Origin: Pestalotiopsis fici W106-1
Lineage: Eukaryota > Ascomycota > Sordariomycetes > Amphisphaeriales > Sporocadaceae
Length of the DNA: 64,000 bases
Assembly (NCBI RefSeq): GCF_000516985.1
Contig: NW_006917094.1
Coordinates: forward strand, 2,294,001-2,358,000
Direction of reading: 5' to 3'
The notes below the pieces were generated by a model that was not told the DNA's origin, searched no databases, and saw only the letters and a program-made list of their open reading frames with translations. Shown here piece after piece: positions 1-10,691 of this stretch (its first letter is position 1; the number at the start of each line of letters is the position of its first letter). The translations under genes and the position numbers were made by a program.

Positions 1-1626
1 TGGCACCCGGCCGCGAGTCAAGCAGATCCATTATCAACTGTAATGTTACTTTGCCTGTCATTGGCCATGTCTGCTCAAGATATTGAGCACAAGTCAATGC
101 TTGTGCGTCTTGACATGAGCCGGTGAGAGTGATGACCCGCCCAATTGCAGCAGATGATTGCGCTTCACGGTACTGGTTTTCCATAAAGCCCTTTAGGTCC
201 CAGTCAAAATAAAACAAGATTGTCTGAACTTCTGAGTTAAGGATGCTGCTTGGTGGTACGCAAGAGGCGATACTTCGGGAAATAGCCTCTACTGATTTCG
301 GCTCTGCTGTGACAAGTCTGCATCTTATCAACAATTGTTGGACGAGCCAACGATATGAATAAGCTGCTCCCGTGGACTCCATATTGGGAAAAAACTCATC
401 TGGTATGTTCAAGTCTGCAATCGCGTGGTATATGGCATCGACAGCTGTACTGTTAGTCCCTCGAGTGACATGGTCATCTGAAGCACTCGAATGAGAAATT
501 TCGAGTTTATCATCGACACTCAGATTGATGCGATGATCGGTAGACTCGTCGGGAGCGGTGATATTGCTTTCATGGGGCGTTTCAACCATACGCCAAAAGA
601 AGCATACGTCACTGGCGATACGTATCAGCCACGCATGTTGTCCAGTATCACGCCTCACTAGGTGTTTACTCACTCGAGGATAAAATCGCTGATATCACGG
701 AACACCAGTGTTGCGAAATCGCGAGGCATCATGATCAAAGATACCTTGACAAGATCCGGGAGAATGAGCGATAGATCTTCAAGGGTCCGCTCATCCAACT
801 TATCAACCTTTAATGCGCATGTCAAGTCTTTTTTCAAGCGTCGTACGAATTCAAAGACGTTAGCACGTGACGATGGAGACAAATATCGAATCCTTGCAGT
901 GGGCATTTCGAAGGAGAAGGAGCCACGTCGCGATCTAGAAAGATTAGAAGCCACCGGGCTTGGCGATAGGTTAGGAGAGAAGCTTTCGGGATCGTCCATT
1001 AGCCAGTCCACTGAGCTGCTGGGACTCAATGAGCCGCTTGGGGCATTAACGGTGAGGCCATCTTCAGTCATTATATGCGATTCAGAAGACACCGCGGCCC
1101 CCAATAATGTCTCGTCGGGCTCGGCTTGTGGCAGCTCGGCTGTTGTGCTCGGGATATCTTCTGAACGTGTCGTTGACGTGGGCATCCATTGACTGGTGGT
1201 TGGGGCGAAAGGACTTATCAAGATGGTATCGAGCGGCTGTGGACCTTCTTCGTCAGTATCATCGATGTCACTGGTATCAGCGTCAAAACTGTTCTGACGA
1301 GTCCAGTGCTTCGACCGCATCGAGAAGATGGTGTTTCCGGCCTCAGCCATATCCCTTACTGCCTTCTCGATAGCCTCATCTCGATTACCCTCCGATTGCC
1401 ATCGGAGTATATCATCTTCGAGCTTATTATATCTTTCCTGTTCTTCCTCTATATCCTTGCAGAGCTTGCAGGTTCCCTCTTTGAAGTTAGTTTGGAATAT
1501 CAACATCAAACCGCAAATCTCCCCTGCCCGATATTCCTCTGTCCGATATTCTTTCACGCAGTGCTCTCGAAAGCGACCCCACCGCCAAAAGCCACACTGC
1601 CAGAGAGTCTGGTCAAAATAGCACAT
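1..1626 (-). CDS. Fungal-specific hypothetical protein, C-terminus cut by window edge
   Basis: Two exons are visible: 674-1626, and 1-611, which stays open to the window edge. They are joined by a 62-nt intron (612-673) with a GTGAGT donor, a CTGAT branch-like motif and a CCAG acceptor. The N-terminus (MCYFDQTLWQCGFWRWGRFR, then further Cys) is rich in Cys and aromatic residues. It resembles the start of a widespread group of uncharacterised fungal proteins that begin with a CGxWRWGxFRxxC-type motif; this comparison is from memory. Next come a charged predicted helix (about residues 55-95), a long Ser/Pro/acidic low-complexity stretch (about 120-240), and a more ordered region that continues into the second exon. 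There is no signal peptide or catalytic motif. Function unknown. Confidence 0.7.
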
Positions 1627-2475
1627 GTTATGGACAAAATATGAGTAGTATTATCATTTGCCCATCGCCTGTAGTCGTGCTTTTTTTCCGCTCTTGGAGT
1701 CGGAAAGTAGCGTTCGAGGAGTCGGATCGAGACGGGCAGGACTAAATCCTGGAGTTACGCTGCGGCACAGGTGAAGAGACGCCTGCGTCAGGCGCCCAGA
1801 AGTGTTTTGCGTGATAATTCACCAACTGTGAGGTACTTGGGTAGATTTTCATTCTCTCGAGCAGGAAGGCTGTGGCCAGTAGTAAATCCAGCGTCTCGAC
1901 CGTCGTTACCAAATGCTCCATGCAAGTCTTCAACGAGCCCCGCATTCAGCCTTGATAGGAGCTGTTGGGCATTTTTTGGGCATCATGTTGCGCTGTGGCT
2001 GATTGGTGACTATGTACCGGATATGCATTCTCATACAAGGGTTTCGTTGGCTGTTGGCACCACCTGAAGATGCTACCTTGTGTACGTATTGTGTAGTACC
2101 TAGGTACTCTGTGATGTACTGCCAATTGAGTCCTTACAGTCGGTCAGCGCGCCTAACGTCCAGGTCGGTGGTCCTAGTTACCTGTGGTAGCAGGGGTGGA
2201 GTTGTAACGGAGGCGCCATCAAAACGCCACGACCAGCACTTTACGAGACAAATACAATTGCAATAAACTCAGAAACAGGATGATGATTTGCGATGAGCTG
2301 ACTCATTTTTATAGTTAGAAATAGGGCAGTCAAGCTCTTGAGATTCCAGGGAATGTCACGATGTTAATTGCTACCTGTTCATGAGCTCAATGAGTATATA
2401 CACTGTGCGTCGGCTTCTATTGCCACCCACCAAGCTTAGGTACCTACCTAGGTTAGGTATGTAGGTACGCATGAT
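1627..2475. other. Intergenic, 850 bp, no gene seen
   Basis: The short frames here have no plausible protein character or intron continuation. The stretch lies between two 5'/3' ends (upstream of the first gene, downstream of the MFS gene). It contains ACCTAGGTA-type repeats at about 2098-2107 and 2440-2468. Confidence 0.6.
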
Positions 2476-4411
2476 TTAGTGCACGTATCTGAACGCAACA
2501 ACAGCTTCACCCCCGTGTCCAGCCTTGGAACCTGTGATTTGGCTCTGACCGACCGAGCCGTGCTGCTCCTCTTCTTCTAGTATCTTGTTCTGCTTCTTCA
2601 AATAATGCCTAGTGGAAGTTTGTCAAGTCAGCTTTCCAATTCGCAATGACTGGCTTGAGAAAACGTTGGGTGCTTACTTGAGATAGATCGCCATGCCTCC
2701 GCAGACCACGCAAGCGCCGGACATGACACCGCCGCCGGCATAATATCGCGGCTTTTGGCTGTCGGGGAACATGTAGGCAGTATACCAGTGGGCCATTCCA
2801 GCACTATCATCTCAGAGTCAGTCGATGATGCCAAGGAAACATTGGAAGCTTTGGTGCTACTCACGACATGAAATTCACAATGGCCAGGGCGGCAGCACGC
2901 TTCGACCGTGGGCGTGGCAGCGACGCACTGACCCAGCTCACACACAGGTTATAAGGGGCATAGGCGCCTCCAGTCATGAGAAACATGGAGAAGTAGCGGC
3001 CGCCATTGGTTGGCACGAACATGGCCTAGAGTGGCTGTTAGCAAATGGTGAAAGCGCCATGTCTAGAGTACTCAATCTTACAAGAAGATTGCCTAGGAGA
3101 GCAAAGCCCATGGGAACGGCAATGTGGTAACCACGCTCATGCTTGTGCGATGCATGGAATGATACGGCGAGCGAGACGAAGAAGGCAAAAAAGTAAGGGG
3201 GAGACGTGAGGAGTAGTGTCTTGGTCGAATCAAAGCCAAGGGTGCCGACAATGGAAGGAAAGAAGTTGTTGAAAGACTGAGCCGTGATGAGGGCCATTTG
3301 CATGACGACAAACATGTACAGCTTGGGGTCTTTGAGGGCTTGTTGGAGTCCCCACCAGATGGACTCGACATCCTCGTCGGCAATACCGGCATTCTCTCTG
3401 CGAATGCGCCATTCCTATCCACCATTGTTAGTGGACGGTGTCGGTATGTACTGAGCTGAGCTAGGGTCTACTTACGGCAATCAGCTGCAAGTCTCTAGGA
3501 ATAAACATGTGCTTGCTCTGAAGCGGATAGTCTGTCAATAGGGGCAGAAGCAGGACGGCAATGACAACAGTCATGGAGCCCTCAATGATAAAGAGCCATT
3601 CCCATGCTGGTCTGCCTCCAGCCCCTTCCATTCGAGACGTTATACCGGCAGCAATAAGCCCCGAAAATGCCGTTGCCATCATATTGCCACCATAGAGGAT
3701 CGCGACTCGGGGCGGGAGTTCGGCTCGAGTGTACCAACAGCTCATCAACACAAATACGGCCGGCAGGAAAGGCGCTGCAAAGCTAGTCAGCATGATTGTA
3801 TAGCGCACACGGAACGACGGACCACGAACCTTCAATGAGTCCAAGAAGAAATCTCACAGCAGCCAATTGGCTAAAGTTCTTGGTAAATCCTTGACTCATC
3901 GAGAGCACACCCCAAAGCGAGGTGACGAGACAAATGTAGTAAGAGGGTCGAACCTTTCCGATGATCATGTTGGATGGGACTTGGGTGATGCAATCTATGA
4001 AGCATTAGCTACGATAGACACCTAGAGCACAGGTAAGCGTCACTCACATCCAACATAGAACATGAGCAGACATGTATTGTATTGCTCGTTGGTCATTCCA
4101 AGAGTATCGGTCAGGCCGACAATCTTGGCACTAGCAATGTTGTTGCGGTCTCTGGGAACTGGTTTAGTAAGATTCTCCGCGAATTCGTACTCTTTCCATC
4201 GTGCTTACAGAATGTTGAGAAGAAACAGTATAAAGACAACCGGCATCATGGTGAAATCCAACCGCCGCGTTAGCTGACGCTCGAGGCGTTTCCGATCATC
4301 CTGTGTCAAATGAGAAATCTCATCTGGCAATGGGAGTTCATCCGGAAGCAATTGTGTGCACTTGTCAACGTGCTCTGCCGTGTGTTTCGGGGCAGTGATT
4401 GTGTCGGACAT
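2476..4411 (-). CDS. MFS transporter, anion:cation symporter (Dal5/allantoate permease-like) family
   Basis: This is a multi-exon gene; an alternative start lies at 4429. The first junction (intron 4154-4208) restores the family motif LDRNNIASAK at the end of TM1. Later exons carry YNTCLLMFYVG, ITQVPSNMII, RFLLGLIEG, PAWEWLFIIEGSMTVVIAV and a C-terminal half ending AVVAFRYVH. The last exon is reached through an intron after the AIYLK segment and stops at 2476. The N-terminal tail is hydrophilic, followed by about 12 membrane segments. Family members move small organic anions (allantoate, nicotinate, tartrate and similar acids) with protons at the plasma membrane; the substrate here is not determined. 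The gene lies at the left end of block I. Its promoter contains an imperfect copy (4619-4632) of the block-wide CGG-N8-CCG site and a CreA-like inverted repeat. Confidence 0.88.
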
Positions 4412-4618
4412 GATGTTGACTTGGAGCAATGTTGGAAGCAGCTCTACTCCCGTAAAGTTTCAGTCATTGATAGGGAAGATCACTTTGGGCGATGCTTGGC
4501 CATAAGAGGTTCATTAGTTTCGAGCGTCTCCATACAATGCTGACTATATCCGAGTCTAGTGTCCGGTGCACTGGCGCCTATCATGCTATAATGGCCCCAT
4601 TCCATGGCCCTGGAGACA

Positions 4619-4632
4619 CGGAGAGAAGAGCG
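4619..4632. promoter_or_regulatory. Imperfect CGG-N8-CCG-type site
   Basis: Reads CGGAGAGAAGAGCG; the reverse complement CGCTCTTCTCTCCG differs from the block consensus CGGTNTTCTSTCCG at one position. It lies about 190-210 bp upstream of the MFS start codon. Seen directly; its role is inferred. Confidence 0.4.
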
Positions 4633-4656
4633 CTCCTCTTTCCAAGGGAGGCTTAT

Positions 4657-4686
4657 CCCCGCATCCGAGACGTCGTATCTGCGGGG
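4657..4686. promoter_or_regulatory. Inverted repeat of two CreA-like sites
   Basis: CCCCGCA (4657-4663) and TGCGGGG (4680-4686) form a perfect 7-bp inverted repeat around 16 bp. Each arm contains GCGGGG, which fits the CreA consensus SYGGRG. It lies about 250 bp upstream of the MFS start, suggesting carbon-catabolite control (inference). Confidence 0.45.
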
Positions 4687-5077
4687 ACCCCAGAAAGATC
4701 GACACTCACCGTTCTTGAGATATACCATGTAGACGGTCGAGACGGTGTCGACGTGGCGGTGACTAGTAGGCCAAGACCGTCCATTCACAAGACATGGAAA
4801 TAACACCTGTCTTGGCAGAGTTCAGGGAGCCTGGTCAGAAATCCATGGCTATCCTGTCGTGCCGTGACGCATCAATGCGCATCATTCTGATTCCACCGTG
4901 GTTGGTACAACGTTGCAAGCAGAAGAGAGGAGCTTTCAGGTGTAGATATTGACAATATTTACATGGCCAGATTGAACCTACACACAAGACCACCTAGGCT
5001 TCTACGAATGTCTATTGCTTTTGAGTGGCTATCTGTGATGAAATCATCTTGTAGAAACCATCTGAGTTTCTATTCAT

Positions 5078-6139
5078 CTAAGCAGGCACCGATTCAAAGG
5101 CTTGCTTATTTACAGGTGTCAAAGGCTCCCCGATAAACTGTCCCGTCGGCCCAACTACAGCCAGAATATTCTTCATGGCATTGAGCTCAAAATTGATTCT
5201 TGTGTTCAGAGCTCCTCCAGCAATGTGTGTAGTGAGGGTCACGTTCTCCATGGCTGCCAATTCCTTTGACACCTGCGGCTCGTGATAGTGCACGTCCAGG
5301 CCCGCAGCGGATATCTTGCCGCTCTTGAGGGCTTGTACCAGTGCTTCTTCATTGACGACCTGACCTCGTGCGGTATTGATCAACCTTGCTCCAGGTTTCA
5401 TGGCTGCAAATGCATCGGCGTTGATGAGGTCCTGAGTGTGCGCATTCAGTGGCGTATGCAGACTGACACAGTCCGCGATAGATAGGAGGTCGTGTAGAGA
5501 GGAGTGAAAGACTGCGCCGAGTTCCTTTTCGACATCGTCGGGCGCCCGCACTACATCGTAGTAGTGAATCTCCATCCCAAGTGCCGCTTTTGCCTTGTAG
5601 GCAAGCTTTTTGCTAATGTTTCCGAGCCCGACAATGCCCAAGACATGCCCCCGGGGGTTGGCTGATATAGTGGCTATGAGCTTGTGCGTGGCATTGAACT
5701 GGTTAGGGTCGCAAGTTCGCGCTGCCAATTGTGATCGTGTAAAGTTTCGAAAGACTGAGAGAATCATGTACAGGCCAGTATCCGAGACAGCCTCGTCACT
5801 TGCACCGGCGCCATTGGCGTACCATATCTTTCGTCGACCCAAGGCATCGACATCAGCCCAGTTGAAGCCTGCGCCAGCTGAAGCAAATATCCGTACGGAA
5901 CTTGGTAACAGAGAAATTAATTCTTCATCCCAGTCTCCCATCTCGCCGCCCGTCTGAAAGTGAGGACGATAAATGGCGGCAAAATCGCCAAATTTCTTGT
6001 CCTTGAGGGCCTGTATAAACGTCGTACGGTCGGGGCAATCATTTCGTACCACTTGAAATTGTTTGCAAAATTCATTTTCGTAGAACTCGTGGTTGTACTT
6101 GATGGGTTCCCCGATATGGAGGACAATTGGTTTAGACAT
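5078..6139 (-). CDS. D-isomer-specific 2-hydroxyacid dehydrogenase
   Basis: Uninterrupted frame of 353 residues from the preferred start MSKPIVLHIGEP. An upstream in-frame ATG at 6217 would add a 26-residue extension of no clear character. The Rossmann nucleotide-binding segment reads HVLGIVGLGNISKKLAY (about residues 165-181). The catalytic triad positions of the family are present: Arg in INTARGQVVN, Glu in GLDVHYHEP and His in LTTHIAGG. Enzymes of this family reduce 2-ketoacids such as glyoxylate, hydroxypyruvate or aromatic 2-ketoacids to D-2-hydroxyacids with NAD(P)H. There is no targeting signal, so it is probably cytosolic. It is divergently transcribed from the b5-FMN dehydrogenase, with a shared 530-bp promoter holding a perfect CGG-N8-CCG site. 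Substrate not determinable. Confidence 0.88.
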   Translation of the reverse strand: MSKPIVLHIGEPIKYNHEFYENEFCKQFQVVRNDCPDRTTFIQALKDKKFGDFAAIYRPHFQTGGEMGDWDEELISLLPSSVRIFASAGAGFNWADVDALGRRKIWYANGAGASDEAVSDTGLYMILSVFRNFTRSQLAARTCDPNQFNATHKLIATISANPRGHVLGIVGLGNISKKLAYKAKAALGMEIHYYDVVRAPDDVEKELGAVFHSSLHDLLSIADCVSLHTPLNAHTQDLINADAFAAMKPGARLINTARGQVVNEEALVQALKSGKISAAGLDVHYHEPQVSKELAAMENVTLTTHIAGGALNTRINFELNAMKNILAVVGPTGQFIGEPLTPVNKQAFESVPA

Positions 6140-6347
6140 GGTGTCTCTAGCTGATACTGGCTGCCTTGACTCTTTGCAACTTTCAGGTATTAGATAAAGT
6201 TTCTTGAACAGACCCAAACAGTTGGTATACTCTAATTGAGAATTGCTTCAACAATATCCAACCTTTAGTGCATCACTAGTGGGAATGCATCTTGTTCGGC
6301 ATCAATGGCTTACTTCTCCGAATACTATAGTCATAGTTGGAGATTGT

Positions 6348-6353
6348 GCGGGG
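6348..6353. promoter_or_regulatory. CreA-like GCGGGG
   Basis: Exact GCGGGG in the divergent promoter between the D-2-hydroxyacid dehydrogenase and the b5-FMN dehydrogenase. Confidence 0.3.
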
Positions 6354-6412
6354 AGACGGGTGCAGGTGTTCGTCGCTCGGCAGAGAGTAGTGAGGGGATG
6401 ATGTGTGGAGAT

Positions 6413-6426
6413 CGGACAGAAGACCG
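6413..6426. promoter_or_regulatory. CGG-N8-CCG inverted site
   Basis: CGGACAGAAGACCG (reverse complement CGGTCTTCTGTCCG). It sits centrally in the 530-bp divergent promoter. Inverted CGG triplets are the usual contact points of dimeric Zn2Cys6 regulators. The TTCT core is shared with the sites at 10122 and 19425. Confidence 0.55.
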
Positions 6427-6669
6427 AGATGCGACAACGCCGGCAAACCCCACGACCAACTCTAAGATCCTCAATTGGGCAATGCTCATTGGCAATAGTC
6501 GGAAGTGAGCAGGGGATCGGCAAGGGGTTATCTTGGTGTTTGCAACCATGACTGCTAGGGTGGCGGACAAGATCTAAATCGAGACATCTCCACTGACTTA
6601 CACTGTTCACCTGCAGTCAGTCATTATTGAGAGTGCACAGCGTTATCGTCATTGCCAAAGCATTAGAAC

Positions 6670-8374
6670 ATGGCTGTATCACAGGTATCGCTTGACGAGC
6701 TGCGCAAGCATGATAGGAAAGAGGATTGCTGGATCGCAGTACATTCAAAGGTCTGGGATTTCACAGAGTTCGTTGACGAGCATCCAGGCGGATCAGAAAG
6801 TGAGCTAAAGCATTCATATCCTCAGTGAAGGTCGAGATGATGCTAATGGACACAGTTCTTTTGCAATGCGCGGGGACTGATGCAACTCGTCAATTTGATG
6901 AAGTTCATGCGCCTGGGATACTCGAAGAGAATCTGTCAGACGATAAGCTGAAAGGGGCCCTGGCGGTAGAAGCGAGTAGCCATGTTGTTCATCGCAAGGA
7001 AGCCGTGCCTGAAGTCACGAATGATCAGAAGGTTGTGGCAAAAATCCCAGATGCGCTCGGCCTACCAGAGCTTCACACCCTGATCAATGCTGCCGACTTT
7101 GAAAAGGCAGCCAGCAAGTCCTTGACGGCCAAAACATGGGCCTTTTACTCATCGGCAGCTACCGACCTGATCACGCACCAGCAGAATAAGAGCCTGTTGC
7201 GACGTATCATGATCCAACCACGGATTTTGCGCAATGTCAAGCATGTCGACTATCGAAGAAGAATCCTGGGTTGCGACAGCAGTGCTCCCTTCTTCATAAG
7301 CCCAGCAGCCATGGCACGATTAGCCCATCCAGACGGCGAGCTTGCCTTGGCCAGAGCAGCTAAAACAGAGAGCATCATACAATGTGTAAGTTGAAAGAAA
7401 GTCAAAACCAGGTCAATTTTGGCATCTTACAAAATTTCCAGATTTCAAATAATGCGTCATATCCACTCGGAAGCATTGTGCAGTCAGGCGATCCGAAGCA
7501 GCCGTTTTTCTTTCAACTTTATGTGAATTCAGAAAGACAAAAAACAACGGAATTGCTTCTGAAAGCCAAGGAGCTAGGGATTAAAGCCATCTTCGTCACG
7601 GTAGATGCGCCAGTCCCCGGGAAACGCGAAGCCGATGAGCGCATCGCAGCAGAAGGGGTCCAGTCCGCCATCAGCGGGGCCAAGGCGACAAACGACAAGA
7701 AGGGCGGTGGCCTTGGGCGGTTGATGGCTCAGTACATTGACAAGTCCCTTACTTGGTCTGACTTGGCTTGGATCAAGAAGACTTCCGGCCTCCCGGTTGT
7801 ACTCAAGGGGGTGCAAAATGTGCAAGACGCAAAAATGGCCGTCGAGTACGGCGTCGAAGGCATAATGCTCAGTAATCATGGTGGTCGATCACTGGACACG
7901 TAAGTGGAATTCTTTGTCGGTGTTCCTTCATCTGGCTCATAACATGTCTGCAGCGCCCAGCCCGCGATACTCAACCTCCTCGAGCTGGGGCTCAAAGCGC
8001 CCGAGGTATTTTCAAAGCTCGAGGTTTATGTAGATGGAGGCTTCGAGCGCGGCACAGACATTCTCAAGGCAATTGCCCTGGGAGCGACGGCGGTGGGAGT
8101 CGGAAGACCCTATCTTTACTCTCTGGTACATGGCCAAGAAGGCGCGGAACATCTCACCCAAAGTAAGTATCCTTTCAATTATGAATGTGTACATGAATGC
8201 TGACAGTCCCAAGTTCTGAAAGACGAGATTGAAGTCTCCATGAGATTGTGCGGACTCACTAGCCTGGAGCAAGCTACACCTGACCTTCTCAACACTGCGG
8301 ACATTGATCACCTGGTGAGGCAATCAAACAGGTTTCCGAGCATACCACGGAGAAAAGGAGGGGCAAAGCTATAG
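6670..8374 (+). CDS. Cytochrome b5-FMN 2-hydroxyacid dehydrogenase (flavocytochrome b2-like), probable peroxisomal form
   Basis: Five exons (6670-6799, 6856-7385, 7442-7899, 7954-8162, 8214-8374) join in frame to 495 residues. Residues 1-80 form a cytochrome b5 domain: DCWIAVHSKVWDF, heme ligand His in EHPGGSE, and second ligand His in RQFDEVH. Residues from about 105 form an FMN alpha-hydroxyacid dehydrogenase barrel: KSLLRRIMIQPRILRNV, FFISPAAMARLAHPDGE, IFVTVDAPVPGKRE, VVLKGVQ, the active-site/FMN segment LSNHGGRSLDT and VYVDGGFERGTDILKA. Yeast CYB2 oxidises L-lactate in the mitochondrial intermembrane space after a long presequence. Here the b5 domain starts at once, with no presequence, and the protein ends RRKGGAKL. 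The final AKL fits the peroxisomal PTS1 consensus, so peroxisomal location is inferred. The substrate could be L-lactate or another L-2-hydroxyacid. Confidence 0.9.
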
Positions 8375-8656
8375 ATTCGTCATCGAGAATTATTAATTCA
8401 TGTTAGATAGTTGAAGATGATGCATTCTACGAATGCCACGTATTTACAACCAGTGTCCACTTGCCCTGGTTATTCATGCACCTGTTCTATCAAGACAACC
8501 ATCGCATGGACTCCCATAATTATGTTGAGGAGCTTCAAGTGTAGCCTTTGATCTCTACTAAAGCAGCGCACCAAAGTCTAAACACGAAATTGGAAATGTT
8601 CGTGGCAATTATCCACGACAAATATCTCACAAGATGTTATAGAGTTGGAATCAAAT

Positions 8657-9840
8657 CTACATACCCTCCACATTCCTCGGACGGTATCCGGCCTCCAAAT
8701 ATTGGCATTCCTCATCGGTCAGTTTCACACTCAACGCCTCGACTGCCTCCTTGATCCTTTTCTCATTGTTCAAACCGACAATAGGCCAGCAACCCTTGTG
8801 CAAGACCCACGCCGTCGCCACCAATGCCATGCTGACACCCTTGTCCTTGGCAACCTTTTCAACGGCATCAACAATCTCCAGGTTCGCATCCTCGAACCAC
8901 TTGCGCGTCTTGGTATCCGTCTGGCTTCTAACACTGCCTTCACCCGCATTACCACCCGACGCCACCGCCGACGACGACGAAGCCGGCTTGGCCAGCATGC
9001 CCCGGGCCAGGGGACTCCACGGGATCACGCCCACGCCCGTCTCGCGGCAAAAGGGCAGCATCTCGCGCTCCTCCTCGCGGTACAGCAGGTTGTAAAAGGG
9101 CTGCATACTGACAAACTCGGTCCAGCCGTGCAGCTTGGCCGTGTACTGCAGGCGGGCAAACTCCCACGTCCACATGGTCGAGGCGCCCAGGTAGCGGACC
9201 TTGCCGCTCATGACGACCTCGTGCAGGGCCCGCATGATTTCCTCGGGCGTGGTCTCACGGTCGAGGCGGTGGAGTTGCAGAACGTCTGGGAGTAATGTGT
9301 CAGTCCGTGGACGAGGTATTAGTGGCCATCGCGGATACTTACCGATATAGTCTGTGCCCAGCCGCTCAAGACACTTATCCACGGCCTCAAAGATGTGTTT
9401 ACGGCTTAAACCCATCTGATTCACCAGAGGCCCATCGTTGACCGAGGCTGGCCGTGATTCATCGTCCATGACGGGATTATAAATCTTGGTCATGATGACC
9501 ACCTTGCTCCTGGGAATATTGAACTTTTTCAGGGCTCTCCCAAGAATCACCTCGGACTTTCCATTTGAATATGTATCCGCCGTATCCTTTTGAGAAATGT
9601 CAGTTTCTTGAGAAATGACCGCGTCTGTTTCTTCCAGAACCTTACCCACGTATTGATTCCATGATCATAAGCCGTCTTGATGACTTTGAGACTTTCCTCC
9701 TCGTCCAATATCCAAGGCGAGCCTTCCCATTTACTAGACCCAAAGGTCATGCAGCCGAGAATGACCTTGGAAATTTTGAGGCCACTGGTGCCTAACCTAA
9801 AGTCTTTTAGAATAATGTTCAGAACATGAAACCGGAGCAT
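8657..9840 (-). CDS. Aldo-keto reductase
   Basis: Three exons (9646-9840, 9343-9586, 8657-9285), separated by introns of 59 and 57 nt, give 355 residues. The catalytic tetrad of the family is visible: Asp and Tyr in DTADTYSNGKSE, Lys in VVIMTKIYNP and His in DVLQLHRLD. C-terminal cofactor-binding landmarks include VIPWSPLARGML and PIVGLNNEKRIKEAVEAL. The overall pattern matches fungal AKRs of the versiconal-acetate-reductase/YakC type. These are NADPH-dependent reductases of aldehydes or ketones with wide substrate ranges, so the family alone does not fix the role. Within block I it could reduce the aldehyde released by the aldolase at 18.1-19.2 kb (inference). No targeting signal is visible. 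Confidence 0.88.
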
Positions 9841-9973
9841 CTTGCCTTGTGTATTCCATTATTGCTATAGGCTCTGGATCTATGCAGAAATTGGCGATGG
9901 AAAAATCGCTGATCAATAATTCGTAGCTAATTGTGATATTAGGCGGCGGCAGAAATGAGCAGTGATGTTATGT

Positions 9974-9995
9974 AAAAAAAAAAAAAAAAAAAAAA
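9974..9995. repeat. Poly-A run (22 nt)
   Basis: Uninterrupted A homopolymer upstream of the aldo-keto reductase; prone to length error or polymorphism. Confidence 0.9.
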
Positions 9996-10084
9996 GCTAT
10001 ATCGCATCGCGAACTTGGCCCTAGACTTGATGACATCTACGTGATCGATCGGTGACTGGTTTAAGCGAGCCTGCTTGGTAATGC

Positions 10085-10167
10085 CCCCGCTCCGATCGCC
10101 ATCCATCTCGGGGGGGACTCCCGGTATTCTCCCCGATACGCCGGGGGCACAATGCAATTCTGCGGGG
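10085..10167. promoter_or_regulatory. Regulatory cluster: CCCCGC, CGG-N8-CCG, GCGGGG
   Basis: Within 83 bp there are CCCCGC (10085-10090), a perfect CGGTATTCTCCCCG (10122-10135) and GCGGGG (10162-10167). They lie 245-330 bp upstream of the aldo-keto reductase start. The other flank is the 3' end of the regulator gene, so the reductase is the likely target. The rest of 9841-10691 holds pyrimidine-rich stretches and no gene. Confidence 0.5.
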
Positions 10168-10691
10168 CAGTTCATGTAAGCATTTCCCGCATCGGACATA
10201 ATTCCAGGGGCCAGTCTCGGGCAAGAAATTACTTTAGAAAAAAATTTATATATTTCTTTTCTAATTTGTTTCTCTATCTTCTTTCTTTCTCCACGTTTTT
10301 CTTTTTCGCTTATTCTTTCCACTTTCGCAGATTTTTAAAAAGGATGCTGCCTAAAGCTATGATACCCCAGGGCTGAGGGTCCTCGATTTTGATGGGTTGG
10401 GAAGGTTCTTCCCTCTTCACAACCAGCTCCAGATGAGTCGAGCCGGCAACGTTTGTGAACTGGAGAGAGTTAAAGGCTGAGTTCATGTTCTACGGAGTAT
10501 TTCGAATTGTCTAAATATAAATATTTCCCCGGAAGTCGGTCTAACGTGGATGCGTCAGAGCCAGGGCATCCTTAAACGAGCCACACTTCGCGAAACCATG
10601 ATCTATACCCAACCCGTTCTCCCCAGCTCTTCCGTGAACCTAAATCGCTGTCGCTGAAGCTTGAAGGGCTGTTGCCGGATCAATGTGTACA

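Noticed and set aside
662..1373. Plus-strand frames opposite the first gene
   Set aside because: The minus-strand frame has a good intron and continues to the window edge; the plus frames do not continue.
8645..9295. Long plus-strand frame opposite the aldo-keto reductase
   Set aside because: Antisense shadow of a conserved coding region with biased third positions.
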